The notes beneath the pieces are model-generated. The model had not been told where the DNA came from. It worked only from the letters and a program-made list of their open reading frames with translations, and searched no databases. Shown here piece after piece: positions 1 to 7,645 of a stretch of 64,000 nt of DNA (position 1 is its first letter; each line of letters begins with the position of its first letter). Source of the DNA: Flavobacterium cupreum (GTDB taxonomy: Bacteria; Bacteroidota; Bacteroidia; Flavobacteriales; Flavobacteriaceae); contig NZ_QWDM01000020.1 in the NCBI RefSeq assembly GCF_003996965.1, positions 1-64,000 of the forward strand, given 5' to 3'. The translations under genes and the position numbers were made by a program.

Positions 1-9
1 ACAACGACC

Positions 10-119
10 TTAAGGTGGTTATTGCGGCGGGGCTCACCTCTTCCCATCCCGAACAGAGTAGTTAAGCCCGCCTGCGCAGATGGTACTGCAGTTATGTGGG
101 AGAGTATGTCGTCGCCTTT
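10..119 (+). rRNA. rrf: 5S ribosomal RNA
   Basis: The sequence has the typical 5S layout: the loop region around cccgaacagagtag and a terminal helix formed by aaggtg at 12-17 with cgcctt at 113-118. It is immediately followed by a terminator, so this is the distal end of an rRNA operon whose 16S and 23S genes lie before the window. Exact ends are uncertain by a few bases. Confidence 0.93.
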
Positions 120-128
120 CTTTTAAAG

Positions 129-159
129 ATCCTCATCATTTATTTGATGGGGATTTTTT
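129..159 (+). terminator. rRNA operon terminator
   Basis: Ten-base-pair stem (atcctcatca at 129-138 with tgatggggat at 145-154, one G-U pair), short loop, then six T. It lies ten bases after the 5S end and would stop rRNA operon transcription. Confidence 0.88.
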
Positions 160-169
160 GTTTTCAAAG

Positions 170-226
170 TACTGTAATAATGTGGGACCCCCGATAGCTA
201 TCGGGGGTCGTCGCCTTTCTTTTAAA
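170..226 (+). pseudogene. Duplicated 5S rRNA 3' tail with inserted palindrome
   Basis: Positions 170-187 match 84-101 of the 5S gene with three mismatches, and 208-263 match 109-164 (5S tail plus terminator) with one mismatch. Between the two matching blocks, the seven bases at 102-108 of the intact gene are replaced by a 20-bp perfect palindrome at 188-207. The remnant lacks the 5' part of 5S and cannot make 5S rRNA. It looks like a tandem partial duplication that was then modified. Confidence 0.8.
186..209. repeat. 24-bp perfect palindrome
   Basis: The half-site gacccccgatag is followed directly by its exact reverse complement, giving a 24-bp perfect palindrome with no loop. The inner 20 bp replaces the 5S-derived bases expected here. 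It may be a dispersed palindromic element or a recombination scar. Confidence 0.9.
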
Positions 227-227
227 G

Positions 228-258
228 ATCCTCATCATTTATTTGATGAGGATTTTTT
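228..258 (+). terminator. Second copy of the rRNA terminator
   Basis: Perfect ten-base-pair stem (atcctcatca at 228-237, tgatgaggat at 244-253) followed by T residues. It is the duplicate of the terminator at 129-159; the single base difference turns a G-U pair into A-T, so the structure is kept. Confidence 0.85.
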
Positions 259-259
259 G

Positions 260-679
260 TTTTATACTGATTCGTGGATTTTTAACCGCAAGGGCCGCAA
301 AGGTTTTTTGGAATACGGTTAGATTGCAAGGTGCGCAAAGGCTGTGCGGAAAGTATTGGAATTTGGAGCTTGTCCGATGGCGATCTTAATTGGAATTTTG
401 TATCTATACCTCAGTACGTTAGGGATCGCAGCGGTATCCTTTTGCGGAACCCCCAAAGTCCTGAAGTAACAACCAAACCACTCCCGCAAAAGATTTAGCG
501 AAGAGCCCGGCCCGAAGGGAAACGCCCAAATGAATAGCTGATGATATGAGATTCTATTAAACGGCTGAAATAATTTATAAAATTGCTACAGCGCAAAATG
601 AGTTAGGTATAAGTTGAATACCTGTATATATTAATGAATTAAATTTTATACTTTTAATCTACAACTTAAATTCATTTCT
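260..679. other. Gene-free stretch with degenerate intergenic repeats
   Basis: No credible coding frame or RNA gene is visible. It contains a run of related phrases (ccgcaagggccgcaaagg near 286, gcaaggtgcgcaaag near 328) and an imperfect inverted repeat with GC-rich flank at about 421-530. The last 130 bases are AT-rich and probably include the promoter of the gene starting at 680, but no consensus element is obvious. Confidence 0.6.
421..530. repeat. Imperfect inverted repeat, probable dispersed element
   Basis: gcggtatccttttgcgg (431-447) pairs imperfectly with ccgcaaaagatttagcg (484-500), and is followed by a GC-rich tail (gcccggcccgaaggg). The composition differs sharply from the AT-rich surroundings. 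It resembles non-coding repeats seen in flavobacterial intergenic regions, but I cannot check copy number. Confidence 0.5.
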
Positions 680-1114
680 ATGAAAAAGGTAATTGTTTTG
701 ACTTTATTGCTTTTCGGGGTAGTTGGTAATGCTCAAAAAAAAGATGTCCAGGAAGTGATTGATAATTTCTTTGTTGCATTTCATCAAAAAGATACACTCA
801 AACTGAAATTAGTCTGTTCGGATAAACTTATTTTGCAATCTATTTCAGAAAGTGCAATAAAAGGAAATAAATTATCAGACGAAAACGTAAAAGAGTTCTA
901 TAAATCTATTGCTGCAATTCCTTCGAATGTTACATTTAAAGAGAAGATATTAAGTTCTGTTATTCAAATTGATGGAAGCATGGCTCATGTTTGGGCGCCT
1001 TATGAATTTTATTTCAATGACAAATTAAGCCATTCCGGTGTGAATACTTTTACTTTGTTTAAAGAGAAAGATAAATGGCGGATTATTTATCTGATTGACA
1101 CAAGAAGAAAATAA
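680..1114 (+). CDS. Secreted NTF2/SnoaL-like protein
   Basis: A 144-residue protein with an N-terminal signal peptide (hydrophobic stretch ending at NAQ, residue 19). The mature part has the pattern of the NTF2-like/SnoaL fold: an N-terminal helix (VQEVIDNFFVAFHQKD), a middle alpha+beta part, and a C-terminal strand pair ending in KDKWRIIYLIDTRRK, as in DUF4440-type proteins. Such proteins are small cone-shaped domains whose ligand or catalytic role varies, so no reaction is assigned. It is probably periplasmic. Its stop codon directly abuts the stop codon of the convergent endonuclease III gene with no spacer and no terminator between them. The ATG start is well placed before the signal peptide. 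Confidence 0.75.
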   Translation: MKKVIVLTLLLFGVVGNAQKKDVQEVIDNFFVAFHQKDTLKLKLVCSDKLILQSISESAIKGNKLSDENVKEFYKSIAAIPSNVTFKEKILSSVIQIDGSMAHVWAPYEFYFNDKLSHSGVNTFTLFKEKDKWRIIYLIDTRRK

Positions 1115-1762
1115 TTACGGAATTAAGTGTGTTGCATAGTATTGACAAAAATCTTTCATTAAACATTCCTCACATTTAGGTTTTGGCCTGCAGATTTCGC
1201 GTCCTAAAAACGAAATTGCCATTCCGATTTCCGACCAAATGGATTTAGGAAGTACCTGCATCAGCTCTTTTTCTACTTTGTTGCCATCTTTAGCTTCTTT
1301 GATTATTCCGATTCTTGGGGCAACCCGAATTACATGTAAATCGGCTATGATGCCTTCTGCCGGCTGATTGGTTTCTCGTAAAATTACATTGGCAGATTTT
1401 CTTCCAATTCCTTTTAAATCCGTTAATTCCTTCATGCTTAAAGGGATATTTTTGTCTTTTTGTAGTGTTTCTGCGATTTCCAATAACCATTTAGCTTTAG
1501 TCGGATAATTCCTGACTTTGCTTATATAGGGCACAAATGTTTCTGTATTTGCTTTGGATAAGCTGCTTAAAGTTGGAAATTTATCAAACAAGGCGGGAGC
1601 AATGGAATTTATATTGGCGTCAGAATCCTGCGCAGACAAAACTACCATTACAAGTAATTGATAAGTGCTGTGATACTCAAGGGGATGTTTTTTACCCTTA
1701 TATTTTTTCAAGAGGGGTTTTAATTTTATGCCCCAATCGGATGTTTCTCCAAATAAATCCAT
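1115..1762 (-). CDS. nth: Endonuclease III family DNA glycosylase / AP lyase
   Basis: A 215-residue HhH-GPD base-excision repair enzyme. Visible hallmarks are the VLSAQDSD motif (41-48), the helix-hairpin-helix LKGIGRKSANV with catalytic Lys122, and the catalytic Asp141 in IADLHVIRV. Four C-terminal cysteines (191, 197, 200, 206) form a [4Fe-4S] cluster loop. The first cysteine spacing is C-X5-C, not the C-X6-C of E. coli Nth, so it may be a divergent paralogue with altered loop geometry. Endonuclease III removes oxidised pyrimidines and nicks the abasic site. The gene is 36 bases downstream of the alpha/beta hydrolase gene on the same strand and may be cotranscribed with it. The length matches the family. 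Confidence 0.9.
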   Translation of the reverse strand: MDLFGETSDWGIKLKPLLKKYKGKKHPLEYHSTYQLLVMVVLSAQDSDANINSIAPALFDKFPTLSSLSKANTETFVPYISKVRNYPTKAKWLLEIAETLQKDKNIPLSMKELTDLKGIGRKSANVILRETNQPAEGIIADLHVIRVAPRIGIIKEAKDGNKVEKELMQVLPKSIWSEIGMAISFLGREICRPKPKCEECLMKDFCQYYATHLIP

Positions 1763-1798
1763 TTTAGCTTCTTTAAATGTGAACTGTAAAATACAAAA

Positions 1799-2665
1799 TT
1801 AAGTGCTTTTAATAAAATCTATTATTTTTTTAATGACATTTTGATTTCCTAAAATTTTTCTGTGACCTAAATTATCCGTTAACATTAAGGTTCCGTTCTC
1901 TAAATGTTCGTGAATATGGATTCCCGCTTTTACTGCAACTTCGGGGTCATGGTTGTCATGAATTACCAGAACTGGGATTTTTACCTGAGAAGCTGCCCTG
2001 TAAGCAGAATAATTATCCATTTTAGTTTGATATTTATTTTCAAAATAAGTGCATAATAACGTACTCATTTCCGGTTTCAATTCTAATTTTGAAATAAAAT
2101 CATCTAAGATGTCCTGTACAATATCTCCACTTCCAATAATAACTGCTTTTTTGACCTTTAATCCGTCTTTTATCGCATTAAGAACCGACATTCCTCCTAA
2201 AGAATGACCAATTGCAAATTCAAAGGGACCGTAATGCTTTTCGATTTCTAAAGCAGATTCTATAAAATCAGACATAATTGTTGTTTTTCCTTTTGATTTT
2301 CCATGAGCCGGAGCATCAAAACTTACGGTTGCATAACCATTTTGTAAAAGTTCTTCGGCAATTTTAAACAGTTGGGTTCCTCGTCCGGACCAGCCATGAA
2401 CCAGCAGTATTTTTTGCTCGCTTTTTCCATATTCATAGGTAACAATATTTTTATGGATCGCAGGAACAAAGATTGTTTTCTGAATGCTTTTACGATCCAT
2501 TTCCAGTTCTCTTTTAGGAACCTTATGTTTTATGGGCGATGTAAAAAGCCTCGCGGCGTATTTTGTAGCCAATTTAGTAGAAATAAAAGCGCATATTTTG
2601 CAGGATATGATTATAAACTGCGGAATTTTTAAGGATTGGGTAGGATTGACAGCCTTTTTTGCCAT
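1799..2665 (-). CDS. Alpha/beta hydrolase
   Basis: A 288-residue cytoplasmic-type alpha/beta hydrolase. The oxyanion motif HGW is at 90-92, the nucleophile elbow GHSLGG holds Ser155, the likely acid is Asp240 (or Asp237) in HDNHD, and the likely His is 268 in LGHRK. About 60 N-terminal residues precede the catalytic fold and contain a weakly hydrophobic helix (18-30) that might associate with the membrane. Substrate cannot be deduced; the family includes esterases and lysophospholipases. It is divergent from glgA (143-bp gap) and lies upstream of the endonuclease III gene on the same strand. The ATG chosen is the furthest upstream; a later start is possible. Confidence 0.82.
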   Translation of the reverse strand: MAKKAVNPTQSLKIPQFIIISCKICAFISTKLATKYAARLFTSPIKHKVPKRELEMDRKSIQKTIFVPAIHKNIVTYEYGKSEQKILLVHGWSGRGTQLFKIAEELLQNGYATVSFDAPAHGKSKGKTTIMSDFIESALEIEKHYGPFEFAIGHSLGGMSVLNAIKDGLKVKKAVIIGSGDIVQDILDDFISKLELKPEMSTLLCTYFENKYQTKMDNYSAYRAASQVKIPVLVIHDNHDPEVAVKAGIHIHEHLENGTLMLTDNLGHRKILGNQNVIKKIIDFIKST

Positions 2666-2808
2666 ATTGATAATTTTTTTTTCGAGTCTTTATTCTGTAT
2701 ATTTTTTCCTAAATTTAAAGAACATAAAAGTAACATAATTAATAAATGGTTGCTTAAAAAAGAATTTTGCTTTTGATTAATTATTTAAAAGATTTATAAA
2801 TTTCTAAA

Positions 2809-4236
2809 ATGGAAATATTTCATATCAGTGCTGAATGTTATCCTATGGCAAAAGTTGGCGGATTGGCCGATGTTGTAGGGGCATTGCCCAAATATCAGAA
2901 TAAGGCAGGTCATCAGGTTCGTGTTGTTGTACCGTGTTATGATACGAAATTCAAAAAGGAAAATGAATTTGAATGCGTTCACTGGGGAGAAATCAAATTA
3001 GGAAGTTTTGATTTTCCATTCAGCGTTTTAAAAGAAAAAACGGACAAGTTAGGATACGAATTGTATCTGATCGAAATTAAGGAATTATTTGACAGGCCCA
3101 ATGTATATGGATATGAAGATGATATTGAACGCTTTTTATCATTTCAGATAGCGGCATTAGACTGGATTTCGGCAAGGGCAACGGTTCCGGATATTATCAA
3201 TTGTCACGATCATCATACCGGTGTAATCCCATTTTTGATAAAATATGCTTATAAATACGATAAAATAAAAAATGTAAAAACAGTTATTACCATCCATAAC
3301 GGATTGTATCAAGGCTGGTTTGGCTTTGATAAACTGCATTATTTACCGGAATTCGATTTAATTCATGTGGGCTTTTTGGAATGGAATAATGCTATAAATT
3401 CGTTGGCGGTCGGAATTAAATGTGCCCATGCCGTTACAACGGTTTCGCCAAGTTATCTGAACGAAATCAATTATTCGGCTAATGGGCTGGAAGAATTATT
3501 CAAAACGGTGCGAAGCAAATCACAAGGTATTTTAAACGGAATTGATATTGAAATCTGGGATCCGTCTACGGATAAAATGCTCTATGAGAATTATACAACC
3601 AAAACTTCTGGTCCGGGAAAACAGAAAAACAAGGAGAAAATCTGCGAGCAATTTGATTTAGATCCTGCAAAACCACTGTTTAGTTTTATTGGCCGATTGT
3701 TTGAAGAAAAGGGCGGAGATTTATTGCCGCAGGCTTCCGCTTTAGCTTTGTCAGAGAATTTTGAAAATATAAATATCCTTATTCTTGGATCGGGGAATGC
3801 GGAGATTGAGTCACAATTGACGCAGCTTAGAAATGATTATAGCGGAAATTACAATGTTTTTATAGGGTATAATGAAGAATTAGCCCATTTGATTTATGCA
3901 GGTTCCGATTTTATTTTAATGCCTTCGCGTGTGGAACCCTGCGGTTTAAACCAGATGTATGCATTGCGCTATGGAACAGTGCCTATTGTCAGGAGAACAG
4001 GCGGATTGCGCGATACTGTGATTGATTTTGGGGATGATGGAAACGGAATTTGTCACGATCAGGCTTCCGTTGGTGATATTTGTTATTCGATTAATCGTGC
4101 CGTAAAATTGTATGACGATAAAGTAAATTTCAATAAAATAATTGAAAGAGGAATGACAACAGACCATTCCTGGGAAAGAGTATGTGAGGAATACATAAAA
4201 ATATACAACTTAATAATTCAGCAAAATGAAGTTTAA
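2809..4236 (+). CDS. glgA: Glycogen synthase (ADP-glucose type, GT5)
   Basis: A 475-residue retaining glycosyltransferase that adds glucose from ADP-glucose to the growing alpha-1,4-glucan. The N-terminal KVGGLADV (15-22) is the ADP-glucose-binding signature of GT5. The C-terminal Rossmann half holds SRVEPCGLNQ and the GTVPIVRRTGGLRDTV loop. Length is typical for bacterial GlgA. It is the first gene of a glgA-glgC-glgB cluster: its last codons overlap the glgC start by 11 bases, implying coupled translation. The start ATG (MEIFHISAECYP) matches the usual N terminus. No consensus flavobacterial promoter is evident in the 143-bp divergent region. Confidence 0.96.
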   Translation: MEIFHISAECYPMAKVGGLADVVGALPKYQNKAGHQVRVVVPCYDTKFKKENEFECVHWGEIKLGSFDFPFSVLKEKTDKLGYELYLIEIKELFDRPNVYGYEDDIERFLSFQIAALDWISARATVPDIINCHDHHTGVIPFLIKYAYKYDKIKNVKTVITIHNGLYQGWFGFDKLHYLPEFDLIHVGFLEWNNAINSLAVGIKCAHAVTTVSPSYLNEINYSANGLEELFKTVRSKSQGILNGIDIEIWDPSTDKMLYENYTTKTSGPGKQKNKEKICEQFDLDPAKPLFSFIGRLFEEKGGDLLPQASALALSENFENINILILGSGNAEIESQLTQLRNDYSGNYNVFIGYNEELAHLIYAGSDFILMPSRVEPCGLNQMYALRYGTVPIVRRTGGLRDTVIDFGDDGNGICHDQASVGDICYSINRAVKLYDDKVNFNKIIERGMTTDHSWERVCEEYIKIYNLIIQQNEV

Positions 4237-5506
4237 AAAGAAAAATGTAGTTGCCATTATTTTAGGAGGAGGACAGGGATCACGTTTGTTCCCTTTAACA
4301 GAAACAAGATCAAAACCGGCTGTTCCGATCGGGGGAAAATACAGATTGGTTGATATTCCAATTTCAAATTGTATTAATTCTGATATTTTTAAAATATTTG
4401 TACTGACACAATTTAATTCTGCATCTTTGAATGCACACATCAAAAATACCTTCAATTTCAGTATTTTCAGCCAGTCTTTTGTTGATATTTTAGCAGCTGA
4501 ACAAACTCCCGATAATCCGACCTGGTTTCAGGGTACGGCGGATGCAGTTCGTCAGTGTATGTCACATTTTCAAAAGCATGATTTTGACCATGCGTTGATC
4601 TTATCCGGTGATCAGTTGTATCAGATGGATTTCAACGAAATGCTGGAGGCTCACATTGCCAGCAATGCAGAAATTTCTATTGCGACATTGCCTGTAAATG
4701 CAAAAGATGCTCCGGAGTTCGGAATTCTGAAAACAGATCACGAGAATTGTGTAGAAGCTTTTATTGAAAAACCGGATGCTTCACTTTTACCGCAATGGGA
4801 ATCAGAAGTAAGTGAACACATGCAGGCTAAGGGTAAAAAGTATTTAGCCTCAATGGGAATTTATATCTTTAATAAGAAATTGTTAGAAGACTTAATGTCT
4901 GATCCTGATACCAAAGATTTTGGAAAGGAAATTATTCCACAAGCCGTTGGTAAACATAAAATTCTAAGCTATCAGTATGAAGGCTATTGGACAGATATTG
5001 GGAATATTGAATCCTTTTTTGAAGCAAATATTGGTCTTACGGCAGATATTCCTGAATTTAATTTGTTTGACAATGACAATAAGATTTTTACGCGTCCAAG
5101 ATTGCTGCCTCCGTCAAAATTTAGAAATTCCGTTATCAATCAGTCCCTGATTTCTGAGGGTTGTATTATTAATGCCAAAGAAATTAAGAGTTCCGTAATT
5201 GGTATTCGTTCCAGAATTGGCGAGGGAACAGTGCTGGAGAGCTGTTATGTTATGGGGAATGATTTTTATCAGGACCTTGATGAACTCCATGAGGATACTG
5301 AAAGCAATAAAACTCATATTGGAATAGGCGAAAATTGTTTTATAAAAAATGTGCTTGTAGATAAAAATGTGCGTATTGGAAACAATGTTCATATTAATGG
5401 AGGTAAACATTTAGATAATTTTACCAACGAATTATACAGTATAAAAGACGGAATTGTTGTGATCAAAAAAGGAGTTGTTCTTTCGGATAATTTTAGAATT
5501 GAATAG
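4226..5506 (+). CDS. glgC: Glucose-1-phosphate adenylyltransferase
   Basis: A 426-residue ADP-glucose pyrophosphorylase that makes ADP-glucose from glucose-1-phosphate and ATP, the committed step of glycogen synthesis. The nucleotide-binding signature GGGQGSRLFPLT (14-25) is followed by RSKPAVPIGGKYRLVD, and SGDQLYQMDF and GIYIFNKK are family landmarks. The C-terminal third shows the hexapeptide pattern of a left-handed beta-helix, which carries allosteric and oligomerisation contacts in this family. The gene begins inside the 3' end of glgA (11-base overlap), so the two are one translational unit. Length and start agree with the family. Confidence 0.96.
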   Translation: MKFKKKNVVAIILGGGQGSRLFPLTETRSKPAVPIGGKYRLVDIPISNCINSDIFKIFVLTQFNSASLNAHIKNTFNFSIFSQSFVDILAAEQTPDNPTWFQGTADAVRQCMSHFQKHDFDHALILSGDQLYQMDFNEMLEAHIASNAEISIATLPVNAKDAPEFGILKTDHENCVEAFIEKPDASLLPQWESEVSEHMQAKGKKYLASMGIYIFNKKLLEDLMSDPDTKDFGKEIIPQAVGKHKILSYQYEGYWTDIGNIESFFEANIGLTADIPEFNLFDNDNKIFTRPRLLPPSKFRNSVINQSLISEGCIINAKEIKSSVIGIRSRIGEGTVLESCYVMGNDFYQDLDELHEDTESNKTHIGIGENCFIKNVLVDKNVRIGNNVHINGGKHLDNFTNELYSIKDGIVVIKKGVVLSDNFRIE

Positions 5507-5542
5507 AACTTAAAAATTAATGTATTGCCTTAAAAACCAAAT

Positions 5543-7447
5543 ATGAATAAAGTCCTCACACACTCCCTTTTTACTGATTTTGATATTGATTTATTCAAAG
5601 CGGGGAAACACTTCAGATTATATGAGAAACTTGGTGCACATTTAATAGAAGTTGATGGAGTAAAAGGCGTTTATTTTGCGGTTTGGGCTCCAACGGCACA
5701 ATCTGTTTCTGTTGTAGGAGATTTTAATTACTGGACAGGAGGAGAACATCAATTGCAGGTACGCTGGGATTCTTCCGGGATTTGGGAAGGGTTTATTCCA
5801 CAGCTTGAAAAAGGCGTTCTTTATAAATATAAAATTGAATCGAATAGCAACGGCATAGTGACCGAAAAAGCAGATCCTTTCTCTTTATATTGTGAAAAAC
5901 CGCCCCATACGGCTTCTGTAGTCTGGGATCTGGAGTATAACTGGAAAGATGAAAACTGGATGCAATCGCGTCAGGAGAAAAATGGCCTGGATAAACCTTA
6001 TTCGGTTTATGAAGTGCATCTGGGTTCCTGGAAACGCGGCGAAAACAATCGTTTTTTAACGTATCTGGAATTAGCGGAAGATTTAGTAGCTTACGTAAAG
6101 GAAACGGGTTTTACGCACGTCGAATTTATGCCCATAATGGAATATCCGTACGATCCTTCCTGGGGATATCAGCTCACAGGCTATTTTGCACCGACTTCCA
6201 GATTTGGAAAACCACAGGATTTTATGGTGCTGGTCGATAAATTGCACCAGGCGGGAATAGGCGTTATTCTGGACTGGGTTCCATCTCATTTTCCTGATGA
6301 CGCACACGGTTTAGGATTTTTTGACGGTTCAAATTTATATGAACATCCGGATCGCAGAAAAGGCTATCATCCAGATTGGAAAAGCCTTGTTTTTAATTAT
6401 GGCCGCAATGAAGTGCGTGCTTTTTTGATTAGCAATGCTGTTTTCTGGCTGCAGTATTATCATGCAGACGGTTTGAGGGTCGATGCTGTGGCTTCGATGC
6501 TGTATCTGGATTATTCCCGAAAAGAGGGAGAGTGGGAACCCAATATTTATGGAGGAAGAGAAAATCTTGACACTATTAGTTTTCTTAAAGAATTCAATGA
6601 AGTTATTTATGCTAATTTTTCTGGCGTGCAGACGATTGCCGAAGAAAGCACTTCTTTTCCTATGGTTTCGAGGCCAACCTTTACCGGAGGTTTGGGCTTT
6701 GGAATGAAGTGGATGATGGGCTGGATGCACGATACGCTGAAATACTTCCAAAAAGAAACGGTTTATAGAAAATACCATCAAAATGAACTGACTTTTTCGA
6801 TGACCTATGCTTTTACCGAAAATTTCATGCTGCCGTTTTCGCATGATGAAGTGGTTTACGGAAAGAAATCAATTGCGAATAAAATGCCCGGCGATGAATG
6901 GCAGAAGTTTGCCAATTTACGTTTGTTGTACGGCTATATGTTTACGCATCCCGGAACAAAATTATTGTTTATGGGCTCTGAATTTGGACAAAGCGATGAA
7001 TGGAGCTTCGAAAAAAGCCTCGACTGGCATTTACTGCAATACGATTATCACTCCGGAATTAAAAAAGTGATTACTGGCCTGAATCATTTATATAGAACAC
7101 AACCGGCTTTGTATGAAAAACAATTTAGCGGTGAAGGTTTTGAGTGGATCAATTATTCCGATCATCAAAATGCCATTCTTTCCTATATTCGAAAGGGAAA
7201 TAATCCGAATGAAAATTTAGTTATCGTTTGTAATTTCACTCCGGTAGTCCGCGAAAATTACAGGATCGGAATTCCTCAGCAAGGAAAATTAGTTCCGGTT
7301 TTTAATAGTGATGAAAAGCAGTATGGCGGAAGTGGAATTGGCAATTCGGGTTCCCTTAAAATTGACGCTTCACCCTATGATGGCAGGGATTTTTCTATCG
7401 AATTAATTTTGCCTCCTTTGAGTGTAACCGTATATTCTTTTGAATAA
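5543..7447 (+). CDS. glgB: 1,4-alpha-glucan branching enzyme (GH13)
   Basis: A 634-residue enzyme that makes the alpha-1,6 branches of glycogen. An N-terminal CBM48 domain (about 35-125, VYFAVWAPTAQSVSVVGDFN) precedes the GH13 barrel. Catalytic residues are visible as Asp314 in GLRVDAVASM, Glu367 in TIAEES, and the transition-state His-Asp in PFSHDEVVYGK; the 53-residue spacing between Asp and Glu equals that of E. coli GlgB. It lacks the extra N-terminal domain of the long E. coli form, as is common. It starts 36 bases after glgC and completes the glgACB cluster. Confidence 0.96.
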   Translation: MNKVLTHSLFTDFDIDLFKAGKHFRLYEKLGAHLIEVDGVKGVYFAVWAPTAQSVSVVGDFNYWTGGEHQLQVRWDSSGIWEGFIPQLEKGVLYKYKIESNSNGIVTEKADPFSLYCEKPPHTASVVWDLEYNWKDENWMQSRQEKNGLDKPYSVYEVHLGSWKRGENNRFLTYLELAEDLVAYVKETGFTHVEFMPIMEYPYDPSWGYQLTGYFAPTSRFGKPQDFMVLVDKLHQAGIGVILDWVPSHFPDDAHGLGFFDGSNLYEHPDRRKGYHPDWKSLVFNYGRNEVRAFLISNAVFWLQYYHADGLRVDAVASMLYLDYSRKEGEWEPNIYGGRENLDTISFLKEFNEVIYANFSGVQTIAEESTSFPMVSRPTFTGGLGFGMKWMMGWMHDTLKYFQKETVYRKYHQNELTFSMTYAFTENFMLPFSHDEVVYGKKSIANKMPGDEWQKFANLRLLYGYMFTHPGTKLLFMGSEFGQSDEWSFEKSLDWHLLQYDYHSGIKKVITGLNHLYRTQPALYEKQFSGEGFEWINYSDHQNAILSYIRKGNNPNENLVIVCNFTPVVRENYRIGIPQQGKLVPVFNSDEKQYGGSGIGNSGSLKIDASPYDGRDFSIELILPPLSVTVYSFE

Positions 7448-7600
7448 AATTCAGCCTGGTTTTTCGGGATGAGTATTTGTTAATTTTGAGCTCATAAATT
7501 ATCGATTTTTTGGTTTTTTACTGCCGAATTTATCACTCATACAGAAAAAACGTTTTCGTGAATAATCTTTATATTCATAGCGGCTTATATAGTTTTTTTG

Positions 7601-7608
7601 TATGTTTG
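7601..7608 (+). promoter_or_regulatory. Possible -7 box for the GH31 gene
   Basis: TATGTTTG matches the Bacteroidota -7 consensus TAnnTTTG and lies 37 bases before the GH31 ATG. No TTG is found at the expected distance upstream, so only half of the promoter is supported. Confidence 0.35.
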
Positions 7609-7645
7609 GAAGAGGTAGCGTTGTTATAACTAATTCATTATCGAT

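Noticed and set aside
80..322. ORF of 80 codons running from the 5S gene through the duplicated tail
   Set aside because: It lies in rRNA and terminator sequence; its internal repeat just reflects the duplicated DNA.
260..679. tRNA genes after the rRNA operon
   Set aside because: No cloverleaf or T-loop (GTTCGAATC-type) sequence was found on either strand.
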